Of a stretch of DNA of 64,000 nucleotides, positions 1 through 11,013 are shown piece after piece. The notes under the pieces were generated by a model. It was not told the DNA's origin and ran no database searches. It was given only the letters and a program-made list of their open reading frames with translations. The DNA is from Clostridium sp. OF03-18AA (GTDB lineage Bacteria > Bacillota > Clostridia > Lachnospirales > Lachnospiraceae). Each line of letters starts with the position of its first letter. The stretch's first letter is position 1. A program made the translations under genes and the position numbers. The stretch covers positions 19,126 to 83,125 of the forward strand of contig NZ_QUEP01000013.1 in the NCBI RefSeq assembly GCF_003478035.1, read 5' to 3'.

Positions 1-1186
1 GTTTATCATTCACATATTTTGTCTTCGCGATCTGCTTCCATGTTCCGCTGTCAAGTGCCTTCGCGGCAAAATCCGCGAGAGGAGCAAAATTCCGGAGACC
101 GCCGATATTTTTATAGATCTCCTTCGATACTGCGGTGGAGAGGACTCGTGCATCGGTTCTCGGGTATGTCACCAGCTTTTTCTCGTAGAGTTCCTGAATG
201 ATCTTTAGAGTCTCATCCGGACTGATCTTGAACATTTTCGAACAATCGTTCTGGATCTCGGCGAGATTGTATAAGAGCGGCGGATTTTTCGTCTCTTTTT
301 TCCGGTCCAAAGCGAGAAGTGTTCCCTCCATCGGATCGGCACTCAGGAACCGGATCAGCTCTTCCGCCGTCTTTTTCTCCTTAAATCCATTCTCCTTGTA
401 GAGCGCCGGTGTTCCAAAATACCGGGAACCTTCCACGGCTCTCCACTCTGCCTCGATGACTGCTGTCTCGTGATCCGGGACATCGAAGGAGCCGATGACG
501 CGGTAGAACGGAGTCTTTACGAATTCACGGATTTCCCGTTCCCTGCGGACGACCATGCCGAGAACGCAGGTCATCACGCGTCCCACAGAGAGCACCGCCC
601 GCTTTTCCCGGAGATAGGACGCCACGGACGGACCGTATTTCAGGGTGAGCACCCTGGAAAAATTGATGCCCATGAGGTAATCCTCTTTTGCCCTGAGATA
701 TGCGGACGCCGCGAGATTGTCATACTCTGCGAGGTCCTTCGCCTCTCTCACTCCGCGCAGGATCTCCTCCTCCGTCTGGGAGTCGATCCAGACACGGCGG
801 CGTTTTTTTCCTTTTACGCCTGCCATCTGCTCCACCAGGCGGTAGATATATTCTCCCTCACGCCCGGAGTCAGTGCAGACATAGATCGTGTCCACGTCCG
901 CCCGGTTTAAGAGCCCGCTCACGATCGTAAATTGTTTCTTCACATCGTCGATCACCTGGTATTTGAATGTTTTCGGAAGAAACGGCAGAGTTTCCATGCT
1001 CCAGCGTTTCAGGGCCGGATCATACGCATCCGGGTAACTCATGGTCACCAGATGTCCGACACACCAGGTCACGATCGCCTGATCGGACTCGATATATCCG
1101 TCTCCTTTTCTCCCGGAAACCTTTAAGGCCTTCGCAAATTCCTGGGCAACGCTCGGTTTTTCGGCGATAAATAATGCTTTTCCCAT
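1..1186 (-). CDS. topB: DNA topoisomerase III, type IA (3' end outside window)
   Basis: Type IA topoisomerase that relaxes and decatenates DNA by single-strand passage. The frame starts at an ATG at 1186 with an AGGAAAGAGG ribosome binding site just upstream and stays open to the window edge, so about 395 residues are visible. Seen: the N-terminal TOPRIM start MGKALFIAEKPSVAQ, an acidic DSGREGEYIYR motif near residue 107, and the catalytic tyrosine region LVTYPRTDAR near residue 365. The C-terminal part is missing because of the window edge. It lies 21 bp downstream of the EamA permease on the same strand and could be co-transcribed. The family is certain; topB rather than topA is inferred from the TopB-like motifs and N-terminus. 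Confidence 0.93.
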   Translation of the reverse strand, partial: MGKALFIAEKPSVAQEFAKALKVSGRKGDGYIESDQAIVTWCVGHLVTMSYPDAYDPALKRWSMETLPFLPKTFKYQVIDDVKKQFTIVSGLLNRADVDTIYVCTDSGREGEYIYRLVEQMAGVKGKKRRRVWIDSQTEEEILRGVREAKDLAEYDNLAASAYLRAKEDYLMGINFSRVLTLKYGPSVASYLREKRAVLSVGRVMTCVLGMVVRREREIREFVKTPFYRVIGSFDVPDHETAVIEAEWRAVEGSRYFGTPALYKENGFKEKKTAEELIRFLSADPMEGTLLALDRKKETKNPPLLYNLAEIQNDCSKMFKISPDETLKIIQELYEKKLVTYPRTDARVLSTAVSKEIYKNIGGLRNFAPLADFAAKALDSGTWKQIAKTKYVNDK

Positions 1187-1207
1187 GAAACCTCTTTCCT
1201 AGTTATC

Positions 1208-2140
1208 TTATTCTCTCCCACCCCGGACCGCAATTCTCCGGGATGAAAGGATCGTTATTTTTTTCTTCTGCGGAAGCTCCGACAGGATTAATGCCGCAAA
1301 CATCAGGGCGCATCCGACTAACATCTTTCCGGTCAGCACATCCTTTAAAAAGATCACGGAAAACAGTGTCCCAAACACAGATTCCAGGGAAAGAAGGATC
1401 GCCGATGTGGAGGCGCTTAAATATTTCTGACCGATATTCTGTAAGAGATACGATACGGTCGTCGAGAAAACTGCAAGGTACAGCAGGCCTACGATCAGAG
1501 ACTGATTCGCCAGGACCGCGAAATCAAAGGATCCGTCGAGAAACGGCGCGCAGATCCAGTTGATGATGGCAGCCGCAAGGATCTGGATCACGGTCAGTGC
1601 GATCGGATCATGGTGCTCCGTGAATTTGTCGATAAATACCATATGGACTGCGAACATCAGACCGCACACCAGTGTCAGAAAATCTCCGAAATTGATCGTG
1701 AGGTCGCCCTGCAGAGATAAAAGTGCGAGACCGATGACTGCGATAAACGCTGCAGCGATATTTCGCCCTGTCGGTCTCTTTTTGCTGACGATCCAGTAGA
1801 AAAACGGTACAATGATCACATACAGGGTCGTGATAAAGGCGTTTTTGCTGGCCGTCGTGTATTTCAGACCGTAAGTCTGGAACTGGTAGGACAGGCAGAG
1901 GAATATTCCCAGGATCGCGCCGCAGAGGATCGTCTGGCGGTCCGCTGCGAACAGATTTTTATGAAATAACAGGGCAAGCAGGACCGCAGACATGGAAAAA
2001 CGGATCGCCAGAAGATACGTCGGCGGGATCAGATCCACGGAATTCTTCATCACAACGAAGGCAAAACCCCAGATCATGGTCGTCAGGATCAGCCCCAGTG
2101 ATGCCAGGATCCTGACGCTGCGTTCATTTAAATTTTTCAT
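1208..2140 (-). CDS. EamA/DMT-family transporter
   Basis: Polytopic membrane protein of the drug/metabolite transporter superfamily, about 310 residues with some ten hydrophobic segments in two EamA repeats. The first begins near LGLILTTMIWGFAFVVMKNS. The substrate cannot be read from the sequence. A longer frame begins at 2158, but the ATG at 2140 has AAAGGA six bases upstream, so the shorter start is preferred; the longer start would overlap the end of galM. It sits between galM and topB on the same strand. Family is secure, function only general (metabolite export is common in this family). Confidence 0.88.
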   Translation of the reverse strand: MKNLNERSVRILASLGLILTTMIWGFAFVVMKNSVDLIPPTYLLAIRFSMSAVLLALLFHKNLFAADRQTILCGAILGIFLCLSYQFQTYGLKYTTASKNAFITTLYVIIVPFFYWIVSKKRPTGRNIAAAFIAVIGLALLSLQGDLTINFGDFLTLVCGLMFAVHMVFIDKFTEHHDPIALTVIQILAAAIINWICAPFLDGSFDFAVLANQSLIVGLLYLAVFSTTVSYLLQNIGQKYLSASTSAILLSLESVFGTLFSVIFLKDVLTGKMLVGCALMFAALILSELPQKKKITILSSRRIAVRGGRE

Positions 2141-2150
2141 TTTTGGTCCT

Positions 2151-3200
2151 TTACTCATGAATATAGAAATGGTATCCTGTCACGGATTTCCACTCTTTTC
2201 CAGCTTTTACGATCGGTGACGGGAAATGAGGCTTGTTGACTGCATCCGGGAAGTTCTGGGTCTCAAAGCAGAAAGCAGTTCTCGCATGGTAGAAAGCACC
2301 TGATTTTCCGTTCCCCTGCTCCAGCCAGTTTGCCGTATAGAACTGGACCCCCGGCTGATCCGTATAGACATCCATGGCTCTTCCGCTTTCCTCGGAGAAG
2401 ATCTGCGCGGAGAGGGCAAAATCACCGCGGACGTGGGAGAGGCACCAGTTATGATCATAGCCATGTCCCTGAACAAGCTGGTCGAAATCTTCATCGATCC
2501 GCTCTCCGATCACATGAAAGTCCGTAAAGTCCATCGGAGTTCCCTTTACCGGAAGAATCTCACCGGTCGGGATCGACGTCTCATCGGACGGAGTATAAAA
2601 ATCGGCAAGGATCCGCGCCTGGTGCTCCAGGACAGAACCGCCATTGTTTCCAAGAAGGTTAAAGTATCCGTGATTTGTCAGGTTCACAGGCGTATCCGCA
2701 TCGGAAAGAACGCGGTAAGTCAGTGTCAGCATATCCTCGTCAGTCAGCGTGTAGGTGACGGATACGATGGCGTTTCCCGGATAGCCCTGATCCCCGTCCG
2801 GACTTAAGAGTGTAAAAGTGACGCTGTTTTCCGACTCTTCCTTCGCATTCCAGAGTCTTGCGTCGTAGTAATCAAGACCGCTGTGGAGATTATTCGGACC
2901 GTTATTGATCGCCAGTGTGTATTCGGTCCCGTTCAGGGAAAATCTTCCTTTTCCGGTGCGGTTTGCGATACGACCGACGACGGAACCGAAGTGCGGACCG
3001 TTCTTTAAATAACCGGCAGCATCGTCAAACCCCAGCATCACATCGTCCATAACCCCGTTTTTGTCCGGAACGATCATGCGGACCCAGACAGCCCCCAGAT
3101 CTGTGACAGATGCCATCAGCCCGTTTTTATTTTTGATCGTGTAGAGGCTTACTTCTCTTCCATCCGGCATCTCCCCAAAATGCTCTTTTGTTACTGACAT
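2151..3200 (-). CDS. galM: aldose 1-epimerase (galactose mutarotase)
   Basis: Interconverts the alpha and beta anomers of hexoses, feeding galactose into the Leloir pathway; cytoplasmic. The 349-residue length is normal for the family. Visible landmarks are GSVVGRIANRTGKGRF near residue 75, the NLTNHGYFNL motif near residue 175 with its catalytic histidine, and QFYTANWLEQGNGK near the C-terminus. An AGGAGG site precedes the ATG. It follows the asd terminator and is not next to other galactose genes here, so it may be a stand-alone housekeeping mutarotase. Confidence 0.95.
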   Translation of the reverse strand: MSVTKEHFGEMPDGREVSLYTIKNKNGLMASVTDLGAVWVRMIVPDKNGVMDDVMLGFDDAAGYLKNGPHFGSVVGRIANRTGKGRFSLNGTEYTLAINNGPNNLHSGLDYYDARLWNAKEESENSVTFTLLSPDGDQGYPGNAIVSVTYTLTDEDMLTLTYRVLSDADTPVNLTNHGYFNLLGNNGGSVLEHQARILADFYTPSDETSIPTGEILPVKGTPMDFTDFHVIGERIDEDFDQLVQGHGYDHNWCLSHVRGDFALSAQIFSEESGRAMDVYTDQPGVQFYTANWLEQGNGKSGAFYHARTAFCFETQNFPDAVNKPHFPSPIVKAGKEWKSVTGYHFYIHE

Positions 3201-3216
3201 GATAATACCTCCTCTG

Positions 3217-3244
3217 CGTAAAAAGAGCCCGCGAAAAAGCGGGC
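3217..3244 (-). terminator. Rho-independent terminator after asd
   Basis: A GCCCGC / GCGGGC stem (3227-3232 with 3239-3244) and a GAAAAA loop are followed on the minus strand by TCTTTTT. It separates asd from galM. Confidence 0.85.
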
Positions 3245-3253
3245 CCCTTGTTT

Positions 3254-4339
3254 TTATTTTGCTGTGATATATCCCTGCTTTGTGAGAAGCTCTGCGCAGA
3301 GGACTGCTCCGCCTGCAGCGCCGCGGACTGTATTGTGGGACAGACCGATGAACTTCCAGTCGTAGACGGTATCTTCTCTTAAACGTCCGATGGATACGCC
3401 CATTCCGTTCTCGAAATCGACATCCAGCTTAACCTGCGGACGATTGTCCTCTTCCATGTACTGGATGAACTGCTTCGGTGCGCTCGGAAGCTCTAACTCC
3501 TGCGGAAGTCCCTTGAAGCTTACGAGTTTTTCGATGAGCTGTTCTTTAGATGCTTTCTTTCTGAACTTTACAAATACAGCAGCTGTATGACCGTTTAATA
3601 CCGGCACACGGACGCACTGGCATGTGATCACCGGCTCTTTTGCCTTTACGATCACGCCGCCCTCTAAGTGGCCCCAGATCCTGAGCGGCTCCTGCTCGCT
3701 CTTCTCTTCCTCGCCGCCGATGTACGGGATCACGTTCTCGACCATCTCAGGCCAGTCCTTGAAGGTCTTTCCTGCTCCGGAGATCGCCTGGTATGTAGTA
3801 GCGACTACTTCATACGGCTCAAACTCTCTCCATGCACTGAGGGCCGGAGTGTAGCTCTGGATCGAGCAGTTCGGTTTTACCGCGATGAATCCGCGTGTTG
3901 TGCCGAGTCTCTGCTTCTGGAATTTGATCACGTCAAAGTGCTCCGGGTTGATCTCCGGGATCACCATCGGAACATCCGGTGTCCAGCGGTGAGCGCTGTT
4001 GTTGGATACAACCGGTGTCTCTGTCTTTGCGTAAGCTTCCTCGATCGCACGGATCTCTTCTTTTGTCATATCAACGGCGCTGAATACGAAATCAACGGTC
4101 CTTGATACGGCATCAACGTCGTTTACATTCATAACGACTAAATTTTTTACTTTTTCCGGCATCGGAGTCGTCATTTTCCAACGGCCTCCAACAGCCTCCT
4201 CATATGTCTTTCCTGCAGAACGCGGGCTGGCAGCCACGGTCGTCACTTCAAACCATGGGTGGTTTTCAAGGAGAGAGATAAATCTCTGTCCTACCATACC
4301 TGTTGCTCCAAGGATACCAACTCTAAGTTTCTTTTCCAT
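3254..4339 (-). CDS. asd: aspartate-semialdehyde dehydrogenase
   Basis: Reduces aspartyl phosphate to aspartate semialdehyde, the branch point to lysine/diaminopimelate, threonine and methionine. The N-terminal Rossmann motif GILGATGMVGQRF, the active-site cysteine in VKPNCSIQSY (about residue 158) and the C-terminal HNTVRGAAGGAVL segment are all present. At about 361 residues it matches the archaeal/fungal-type Asd branch. A GTG at 4342 is also possible, but the ATG at 4339 follows GAGGAG at nine bases. It has its own promoter and terminator, so it appears monocistronic, with a leader of roughly 100 nt in which I could not recognise a riboswitch. Confidence 0.95.
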   Translation of the reverse strand: MEKKLRVGILGATGMVGQRFISLLENHPWFEVTTVAASPRSAGKTYEEAVGGRWKMTTPMPEKVKNLVVMNVNDVDAVSRTVDFVFSAVDMTKEEIRAIEEAYAKTETPVVSNNSAHRWTPDVPMVIPEINPEHFDVIKFQKQRLGTTRGFIAVKPNCSIQSYTPALSAWREFEPYEVVATTYQAISGAGKTFKDWPEMVENVIPYIGGEEEKSEQEPLRIWGHLEGGVIVKAKEPVITCQCVRVPVLNGHTAAVFVKFRKKASKEQLIEKLVSFKGLPQELELPSAPKQFIQYMEEDNRPQVKLDVDFENGMGVSIGRLREDTVYDWKFIGLSHNTVRGAAGGAVLCAELLTKQGYITAK

Positions 4340-4450
4340 CACACATATCTCCTCATCTTTGCCTGACAGTCATCTTCAGTTGACGGCTTGCCATTTTTCC
4401 ACCCGTCACGGACATATGTCTCCATGCACGCAACATTCGTGTTGATGTCT

Positions 4451-4479
4451 ATCCTAACTCAAAATGACAAAAAATGCAA
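4451..4479 (-). promoter_or_regulatory. predicted sigma-A promoter of asd
   Basis: On the minus strand TTGCAT and TAGGAT are separated by 17 bases, about 110 bp upstream of the asd start and next to the end of deoD. Confidence 0.6.
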
Positions 4480-4482
4480 GCA

Positions 4483-5196
4483 TTAAATGACCTCAAGCGC
4501 TACGCGGATCATATCTGCAAAGGAAGTCTCGCGTTCCTCGGCGGTCGTCTTCTCTCCTGTCACCATGGAATCGGATACGGTCAAGATGGAGAGTGCCCGC
4601 GCTTTTCCGAGGGCAGCGTTCGCGTAGAGAGCAGCTGTCTCCATCTCCACTGCGAGAACTCCCATATCGGCGAACTGGAGTCCGTCATGCTTTTTCTTTT
4701 CCGGCTCATAGAAAAGATCCGATGTGAGGACATTTCCTACATGGTAAGGAAGATTTTCCTGCTCCGCATTGAAGACTGCCTTGATCAGAAGACCAAAGTC
4801 TGCGATCGGAGCGAAGTCTCCCGGAAGTCCGAATTCCTTCACATAGTTTGTCTGTGTGCACGCGCCCATGGCGAATACGAGATCACGGATATGAACATCT
4901 TCGGAGATCGCTCCTGTCGTGCCTACACGGATCAGTTTCTTTACTCCGTATCCCTCGATGAGCTCGTGGGTGTAAATTCCGATCGACGGGCATCCCATTC
5001 CCGTTCCCATGACGGAAACAGGTTTATCACGGTAAAATCCGGTATAACCGAACATATTTCTTGTGGCATTAAACTGTCTTGCTCCTGCAAGGAAATTCTC
5101 AGCGATAAATTTTGCACGGAGCGGATCGCCCGGAAGTAAGATGGAAGGTGCGATCTCGCCTTCTTTTGCTGCGATATGAGGTGTTGGTACGTTCAT
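4483..5196 (-). CDS. deoD: purine-nucleoside phosphorylase, DeoD type
   Basis: Phosphorolytic cleavage of purine nucleosides in nucleoside salvage; a cytoplasmic hexamer in this family. The 237 residues match the DeoD length. MNVPTPHIAAKEGEIAP, LLPGDPLRAKFIAENFL, GTGMGCPSIGIY, RVGTTGAI and the purine-site VEMETAALY are all visible. GGAGG precedes the ATG. It is 45 bp downstream of parC on the same strand and could be read through from there. Confidence 0.96.
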   Translation of the reverse strand: MNVPTPHIAAKEGEIAPSILLPGDPLRAKFIAENFLAGARQFNATRNMFGYTGFYRDKPVSVMGTGMGCPSIGIYTHELIEGYGVKKLIRVGTTGAISEDVHIRDLVFAMGACTQTNYVKEFGLPGDFAPIADFGLLIKAVFNAEQENLPYHVGNVLTSDLFYEPEKKKHDGLQFADMGVLAVEMETAALYANAALGKARALSILTVSDSMVTGEKTTAEERETSFADMIRVALEVI

Positions 5197-5240
5197 GGTA
5201 GTTCCTCCTTTTTTATCGAATGCTATTCCTATATATTATA

Positions 5241-7487
5241 TTATAACCGAACTTTCGTCCCTTTTCCATCCCTCTTTGCGGCTTTTAACCGTCCGAGGGC
5301 AACTTCTTTTCCTTTATAGTGAGCAGTTCCGTCGACATCCGGCAGATAGACATGTTCCAGCGTATCTTCCTTTTCGAGACGGATCCCGCGAACGCCGCGG
5401 CTGTTCTTTTTAAGTTCCGGGATCTCCGCGAGCGGGAATTTTAAGAACATTCCATCCACAGTCTGGAGAACCACATCTCGCTCCCCGTCGACTTCCGTGC
5501 CGATTTCCCGGATCTCCACAAGTTTATCATCTTCGGCGAGCTTCGTTGCGACAACGGTCTTGTTTGCCGTCATAAATTCCTCACCGGGAACGATCTTTAC
5601 GGATGCTTGGGATGTCGCGAACAGGAACTTTTTCCCTGCAAGGCCGGAAGCCGGAAGCATAAAGAGAAGTGTCTCCGTCTTGCCGTCAAATTTGCTGACA
5701 TTCTCGATAGGGATTCCTTTATCCTTCATTTTGAGCGCAGGGAACTCGGCGACTTTCACCTGATACATGGTTCCGGTATCAGAGAACATGCAGAGTTTAT
5801 CATCTGTCATCACCGGGAGGACGCGGACATTCTCGCTGTCCACCGTTTCCTGGTTTCTCTCATAGATGGAGCGGTCCATCGTCTTGCAGTAGCCGAAGCG
5901 GTCCATAACGAAGATCACTTCCTTCGCTGCTTCCTTCGCCTCCACATAGACCATCTCCTCGCCGTCCTCGATGAGTGTTCTTCTCGGCTCTGCGAACTCT
6001 GCCTTGATCGCATCGAGATCTTCCTTGATGACAACGTCCATGTTTTTCTGGTTGGAGAGGATATGCTGATATTCCCGGATCTTCCGCAGGGTCTCTTTAT
6101 ACGATTTCTGGAGTGCAAGGATCTCGAGGCCGATCAGCTTATAGAGGCGCATCTCGAGGATCGCTGTTGCCTGGCGCTCGGTAAAGTGAAGATTCTTTGC
6201 ATCCTCCTCAAAGCCCGGCACACGGAATCTGATCTTTTCGGTATTTCCCGTCATCAGGCATTCCTTCGCGTCCTTCATGTTCTTTGAGCCGCGGAGTACG
6301 GCGATGATCAGGTCGATCACGTCGCAGGCCTCGATGAGACCTTCCTGAACCTCTTTCTTCTCCAGTTCCTTTTCGAGGAGCACATTGTACTTCTTCGTCA
6401 TATTCCGGTACTGGAATTCCAGGAACGTATTTAAGATCTGTTTGAGGTTCATCGTCTCCGGGCGTCCCTCATCGATCGCCAGCATATTGACGCCGTAAGT
6501 GTCCTCCAGCTTCGTCTTCTTGTAGAGGATCGCCTTGATCTTATTGACATCGGCGTCCTTCTTGAGCTCCAGGACGATTCGGATGCCTTCTTTGTTTGAC
6601 TGGTTCGAGATGTCCACCACATCGGTGAGTTTTCTCGTCTCCACGAGATCGGCGATATCGACGAGCAGTTTGTTGATCCCGGCGCCGATCATCGTGTATG
6701 GGATCTCTGTGATCACGAGCTTGTCGCGGTCCGCTTTTCTTCTTCCGAGCTCCACCTCGATCTTTCCGCGGAGCTTGATCTTTCCGGTCCCGGTTTCATA
6801 GATCTGTAAAAGATCGCTCTTGTTCGCGATAATACCTCCGGTCGGGAAATCCGGTCCCGGCATATATTCCATCAGTTCTTCCACGGTGAGAAGGCGGTTG
6901 TCGATATACGCCTTCACCGCATCGATCACTTCGCCCAGATTGTGGGTTGGGATGCTGGTGCTCATTCCGACTGCGATTCCCTCCGCGCCGTTTACGAGAA
7001 GGTTCGGCACACGGACCGGAAGGACTTCCGGCTCTTTTTCCGTCTCATCGTAGTTCGAGACGAAATCCACGGTCTTATCAAGATCTTTTAAATAAACTTC
7101 TTCCGCGAACTTCTTTAAGCGCGCCTCAGTGTATCGCATGGCTGCAGCGCCGTCACCTTCGATCGAGCCGAAGTTTCCGTGACCATCCACCAGCGCCATT
7201 CCTTTTTTGAAATCCTGGGATAATACGACTAACGTCTCATAGATCGAGCTGTCACCGTGCGGATGATATTTACCCATCGTATCGCCGACGATACGGGCCG
7301 ATTTCCGGTGCGGCTTGTCGTGGTCCAGATGGAGCTCGCTCATATCATAGAGAACTCGGCGCTGTACCGGCTTTAAACCGTCCCTGGCATCCGGGATCGC
7401 TCGTGAGGTGATGACGCTCATGGAGTAGTCCAGATAGCTCTTCTGCATCTCCTCCGAATATTCAGTTCGCAATATTTTTTCAGACAT
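5241..7487 (-). CDS. parC: DNA topoisomerase IV / gyrase-like subunit A
   Basis: Breakage-reunion subunit of a type II topoisomerase. Visible are the winged-helix region with [13 protein letters not shown] (residues 75-87, the quinolone-determining region, with the usual serine), the catalytic tyrosine in [10 protein letters not shown] (Tyr119), and a beta-propeller C-terminal half. The C-terminal GyrA box appears only in degenerate form (SRGVRGIRL, about residues 696-704) rather than as QRRGGKG. That favours topoisomerase IV over a supercoiling gyrase. It is 748 residues long and lies 14 bp downstream of parE. A second gyrase copy could exist elsewhere; a gyrA assignment is the alternative. 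Confidence 0.88.
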   Translation of the reverse strand: MSEKILRTEYSEEMQKSYLDYSMSVITSRAIPDARDGLKPVQRRVLYDMSELHLDHDKPHRKSARIVGDTMGKYHPHGDSSIYETLVVLSQDFKKGMALVDGHGNFGSIEGDGAAAMRYTEARLKKFAEEVYLKDLDKTVDFVSNYDETEKEPEVLPVRVPNLLVNGAEGIAVGMSTSIPTHNLGEVIDAVKAYIDNRLLTVEELMEYMPGPDFPTGGIIANKSDLLQIYETGTGKIKLRGKIEVELGRRKADRDKLVITEIPYTMIGAGINKLLVDIADLVETRKLTDVVDISNQSNKEGIRIVLELKKDADVNKIKAILYKKTKLEDTYGVNMLAIDEGRPETMNLKQILNTFLEFQYRNMTKKYNVLLEKELEKKEVQEGLIEACDVIDLIIAVLRGSKNMKDAKECLMTGNTEKIRFRVPGFEEDAKNLHFTERQATAILEMRLYKLIGLEILALQKSYKETLRKIREYQHILSNQKNMDVVIKEDLDAIKAEFAEPRRTLIEDGEEMVYVEAKEAAKEVIFVMDRFGYCKTMDRSIYERNQETVDSENVRVLPVMTDDKLCMFSDTGTMYQVKVAEFPALKMKDKGIPIENVSKFDGKTETLLFMLPASGLAGKKFLFATSQASVKIVPGEEFMTANKTVVATKLAEDDKLVEIREIGTEVDGERDVVLQTVDGMFLKFPLAEIPELKKNSRGVRGIRLEKEDTLEHVYLPDVDGTAHYKGKEVALGRLKAAKRDGKGTKVRL

Positions 7488-7501
7488 GGTAACTTCTCCT
7501 T

Positions 7502-9442
<1,941 letters not shown>

Positions 9443-9446
9443 TCAT

Positions 9447-9481
9447 AAACTGCGGCAGAGAGCATTTCCCCGCCGCAGTTT
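9447..9481 (-). promoter_or_regulatory. leader hairpin of the parE-parC operon
   Basis: A perfect ten-base stem (AAACTGCGGC at 9447-9456 with GCCGCAGTTT at 9472-9481) lies in the 5' untranslated region, about 25 bases before the parE start. No long U-tract follows on the minus strand, so it is a leader structure rather than a clear terminator. On the plus strand a T-rich stretch follows it. Confidence 0.5.
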
Positions 9482-9542
9482 CATTTTTATTTTCGTGGCC
9501 GCTGCATAATGCTCCGGCCATGTTTTGTAGTCAGCTTTTCCT

Positions 9543-9572
9543 ATTATACACTCAAAACTTCCAGAATTGCAA
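9543..9572 (-). promoter_or_regulatory. predicted promoter of parE-parC
   Basis: TTGCAA and a perfect TATAAT are separated by 18 bases on the minus strand, about 120 bp upstream of the parE ATG. Confidence 0.65.
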
Positions 9573-9607
9573 GTGTTTTCTATCGAACATATATTCGAAA
9601 AACAGAT

Positions 9608-9697
9608 GAAAACACGCTTCGCGGGTTTCCCCTTGTTATCGCGACAGTCGCCAGGGTCTCGCGCAAGCGCGGACTTTGGCTCGCTGTTCGCGTAAAT
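9608..9697. repeat. 90-bp non-coding repeat, copy A
   Basis: Matches 45153-45242 at 85 of 90 positions in the same orientation, without gaps. It contains compact palindromes such as CGCGCAAGCGCG, and its ends are imperfect inverted repeats. It lies between the chromate transporter terminator and the parE promoter, with no credible coding frame. Confidence 0.85.
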
Positions 9698-9727
9698 AAA
9701 AAGCCTGCGGAAGATCCCCCACAGGCT
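9698..9727 (-). terminator. terminator of the chromate transporter pair
   Basis: On the minus strand AGCCTG...CAGGCT forms the stem (with an extended imperfect middle) followed by TTTTTAT. It ends the two-gene chrA operon. Confidence 0.75.
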
Positions 9728-9740
9728 GATGTACTGAAAT

Positions 9741-10328
9741 TTATACTCCACCGAACCGGAGTACGATCCCGATCACAGCGGAAGCCGCGATGAACGCTAC
9801 CGGGTGAAGTCCTTTTGTTTTTTTACAGATCGCGGTGAAATAGTAGAGCACCACGAGAAGGACGATGCTGCGGATACTGATCAGGTCTGTGATCTTTCCG
9901 CTCGCCGCGAAGGCGTCTTTATGAAGAAGGACCAAGGAAAGGACGGAAAGTCCTGCCGCCGCGATCAGGCCTGTGGAGGCCGGGCGGAGACCGTAAAAGG
10001 CGTTCTGGACATATTTGTTTGTCTTAAATGCCTTTAAGAAGCCGGCAATGATCAGGATCACGATGATCGACGGTGTGATCAGACCGAGTGTGGCAATGAC
10101 TGCGCCGACCGGTCCGGCCGTTGTAAAGCCGACATAGGTTGCCATGTTGACGCCCATCGGTCCCGGTGTGGACTCGGAGATCGCCACCATATCGGCAAGC
10201 TGTCCGTAAGTGAACCATCCGGTCTTGTCGGAGATATTATAGAGGAACGGCAGTGTCGCCATTCCGCCGCCGATCGCGAAGAGTCCGGCTTTGAAAAATT
10301 CGAAGAATAATCGGATCAGGATCATCAT
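9741..10328 (-). CDS. chromate transporter, short-chain CHR family, second subunit
   Basis: Single-domain CHR-family membrane protein of 195 residues. Paired short CHR proteins are thought to act together as an anion (chromate) exporter. Seen: the family signature FFKAGLFAIGGGMATLPFL near the N-terminus and STPGPMGVNMATYVGF near residue 55, with multiple hydrophobic segments. Its ATG overlaps the stop of the upstream partner by four bases, so the pair is translationally coupled. Chromate as the substrate is inherited from the family name and not shown here. Confidence 0.9.
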   Translation of the reverse strand: MMILIRLFFEFFKAGLFAIGGGMATLPFLYNISDKTGWFTYGQLADMVAISESTPGPMGVNMATYVGFTTAGPVGAVIATLGLITPSIIVILIIAGFLKAFKTNKYVQNAFYGLRPASTGLIAAAGLSVLSLVLLHKDAFAASGKITDLISIRSIVLLVVLYYFTAICKKTKGLHPVAFIAASAVIGIVLRFGGV

Positions 10329-10867
10329 TTGGAAGCCACCTCCTTATTCTTCAGGATAATTCCAACAACCGCCGCAAAAATTACAAATACGATCGGGGAA
10401 AGATCTGTCAGCGCGGAGCCGAGGATCACGAGCACGCAGATCACAAGTGTCGGCTTATCGACGACCGCTTTTTTCCAGAGCTTTACGACCGCATTGAAGA
10501 TCAGGACGCAGACACAGACACGGATCCCCGCGAAAGCGTTCTGGACGATCGCAAGGTGTGCGAAGTTCTGGATAAACGCTGCGATGACCGTGATGATGAT
10601 CAGGGACGGGAATACAACTCCCAGGGTTGCAACAATACCGCCGATCGGACCTGCGAGTCCCTGACCGACGAAAGTCGCTGTATTTACCGCGATAACGCCC
10701 GGAGTACACTGTCCGATCGCGTAATAGTCCATAAGTTCTTCTTCCGTTGTCCATTTTTTTTTCTCAACGACTTCTCTCTGGAGGATTGGAAGCATCGCAT
10801 ATCCGCCGCCAAAGGTAAGACCGCCGATTCTGGCAAACGTAAGGAAGAGATCGAGTAATCGATTCAT
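10325..10867 (-). CDS. chromate transporter, short-chain CHR family, first subunit
   Basis: 180-residue CHR-domain membrane protein. FARIGGLTFGGGYAMLPIL and the QCTPGVIAVNTATFVG motif match the paired half-length CHR transporters. AAGGAG precedes the ATG at a good distance. It is the first gene of a two-gene operon; a TATAAT-like -10 lies about 40 bp upstream, just beyond the terminator of the DUF4340 gene. Confidence 0.9.
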   Translation of the reverse strand: MNRLLDLFLTFARIGGLTFGGGYAMLPILQREVVEKKKWTTEEELMDYYAIGQCTPGVIAVNTATFVGQGLAGPIGGIVATLGVVFPSLIIITVIAAFIQNFAHLAIVQNAFAGIRVCVCVLIFNAVVKLWKKAVVDKPTLVICVLVILGSALTDLSPIVFVIFAAVVGIILKNKEVASK

Positions 10868-10915
10868 GTTTTTCTCTCCTTTATTTTCAAAGTTATGTAT
10901 TATAATAGCTCAAAC

Positions 10916-10965
10916 AAGAAAAAAAGGCAAGGAAAAGGTAGATTCTCTCTCCTTTTCCTTGCCTT
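10916..10965 (-). terminator. terminator of the DUF4340 lipoprotein gene
   Basis: A perfect 15-base stem (10924-10938 with 10951-10965) is followed on the minus strand by TTTTTTTCTT. Confidence 0.9.
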
Positions 10966-11013
10966 CTGACCTGAAAAATTCTCAGAAACTTTGCAAAACA
11001 AGTCTCTTCCGCA

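Noticed and set aside
4343..4450. possible lysine riboswitch or attenuator in the asd leader
   Set aside because: The leader of about 100 nt is too short for a lysine riboswitch, and I could only find a weak GACGG/CCGTC pairing without a T-run.
9443..9751. 102-residue minus-strand frame and a 94-residue plus-strand frame
   Set aside because: They run through the parE leader hairpin, promoter, 90-bp repeat and a terminator, lack a ribosome binding site and show no protein-like pattern.
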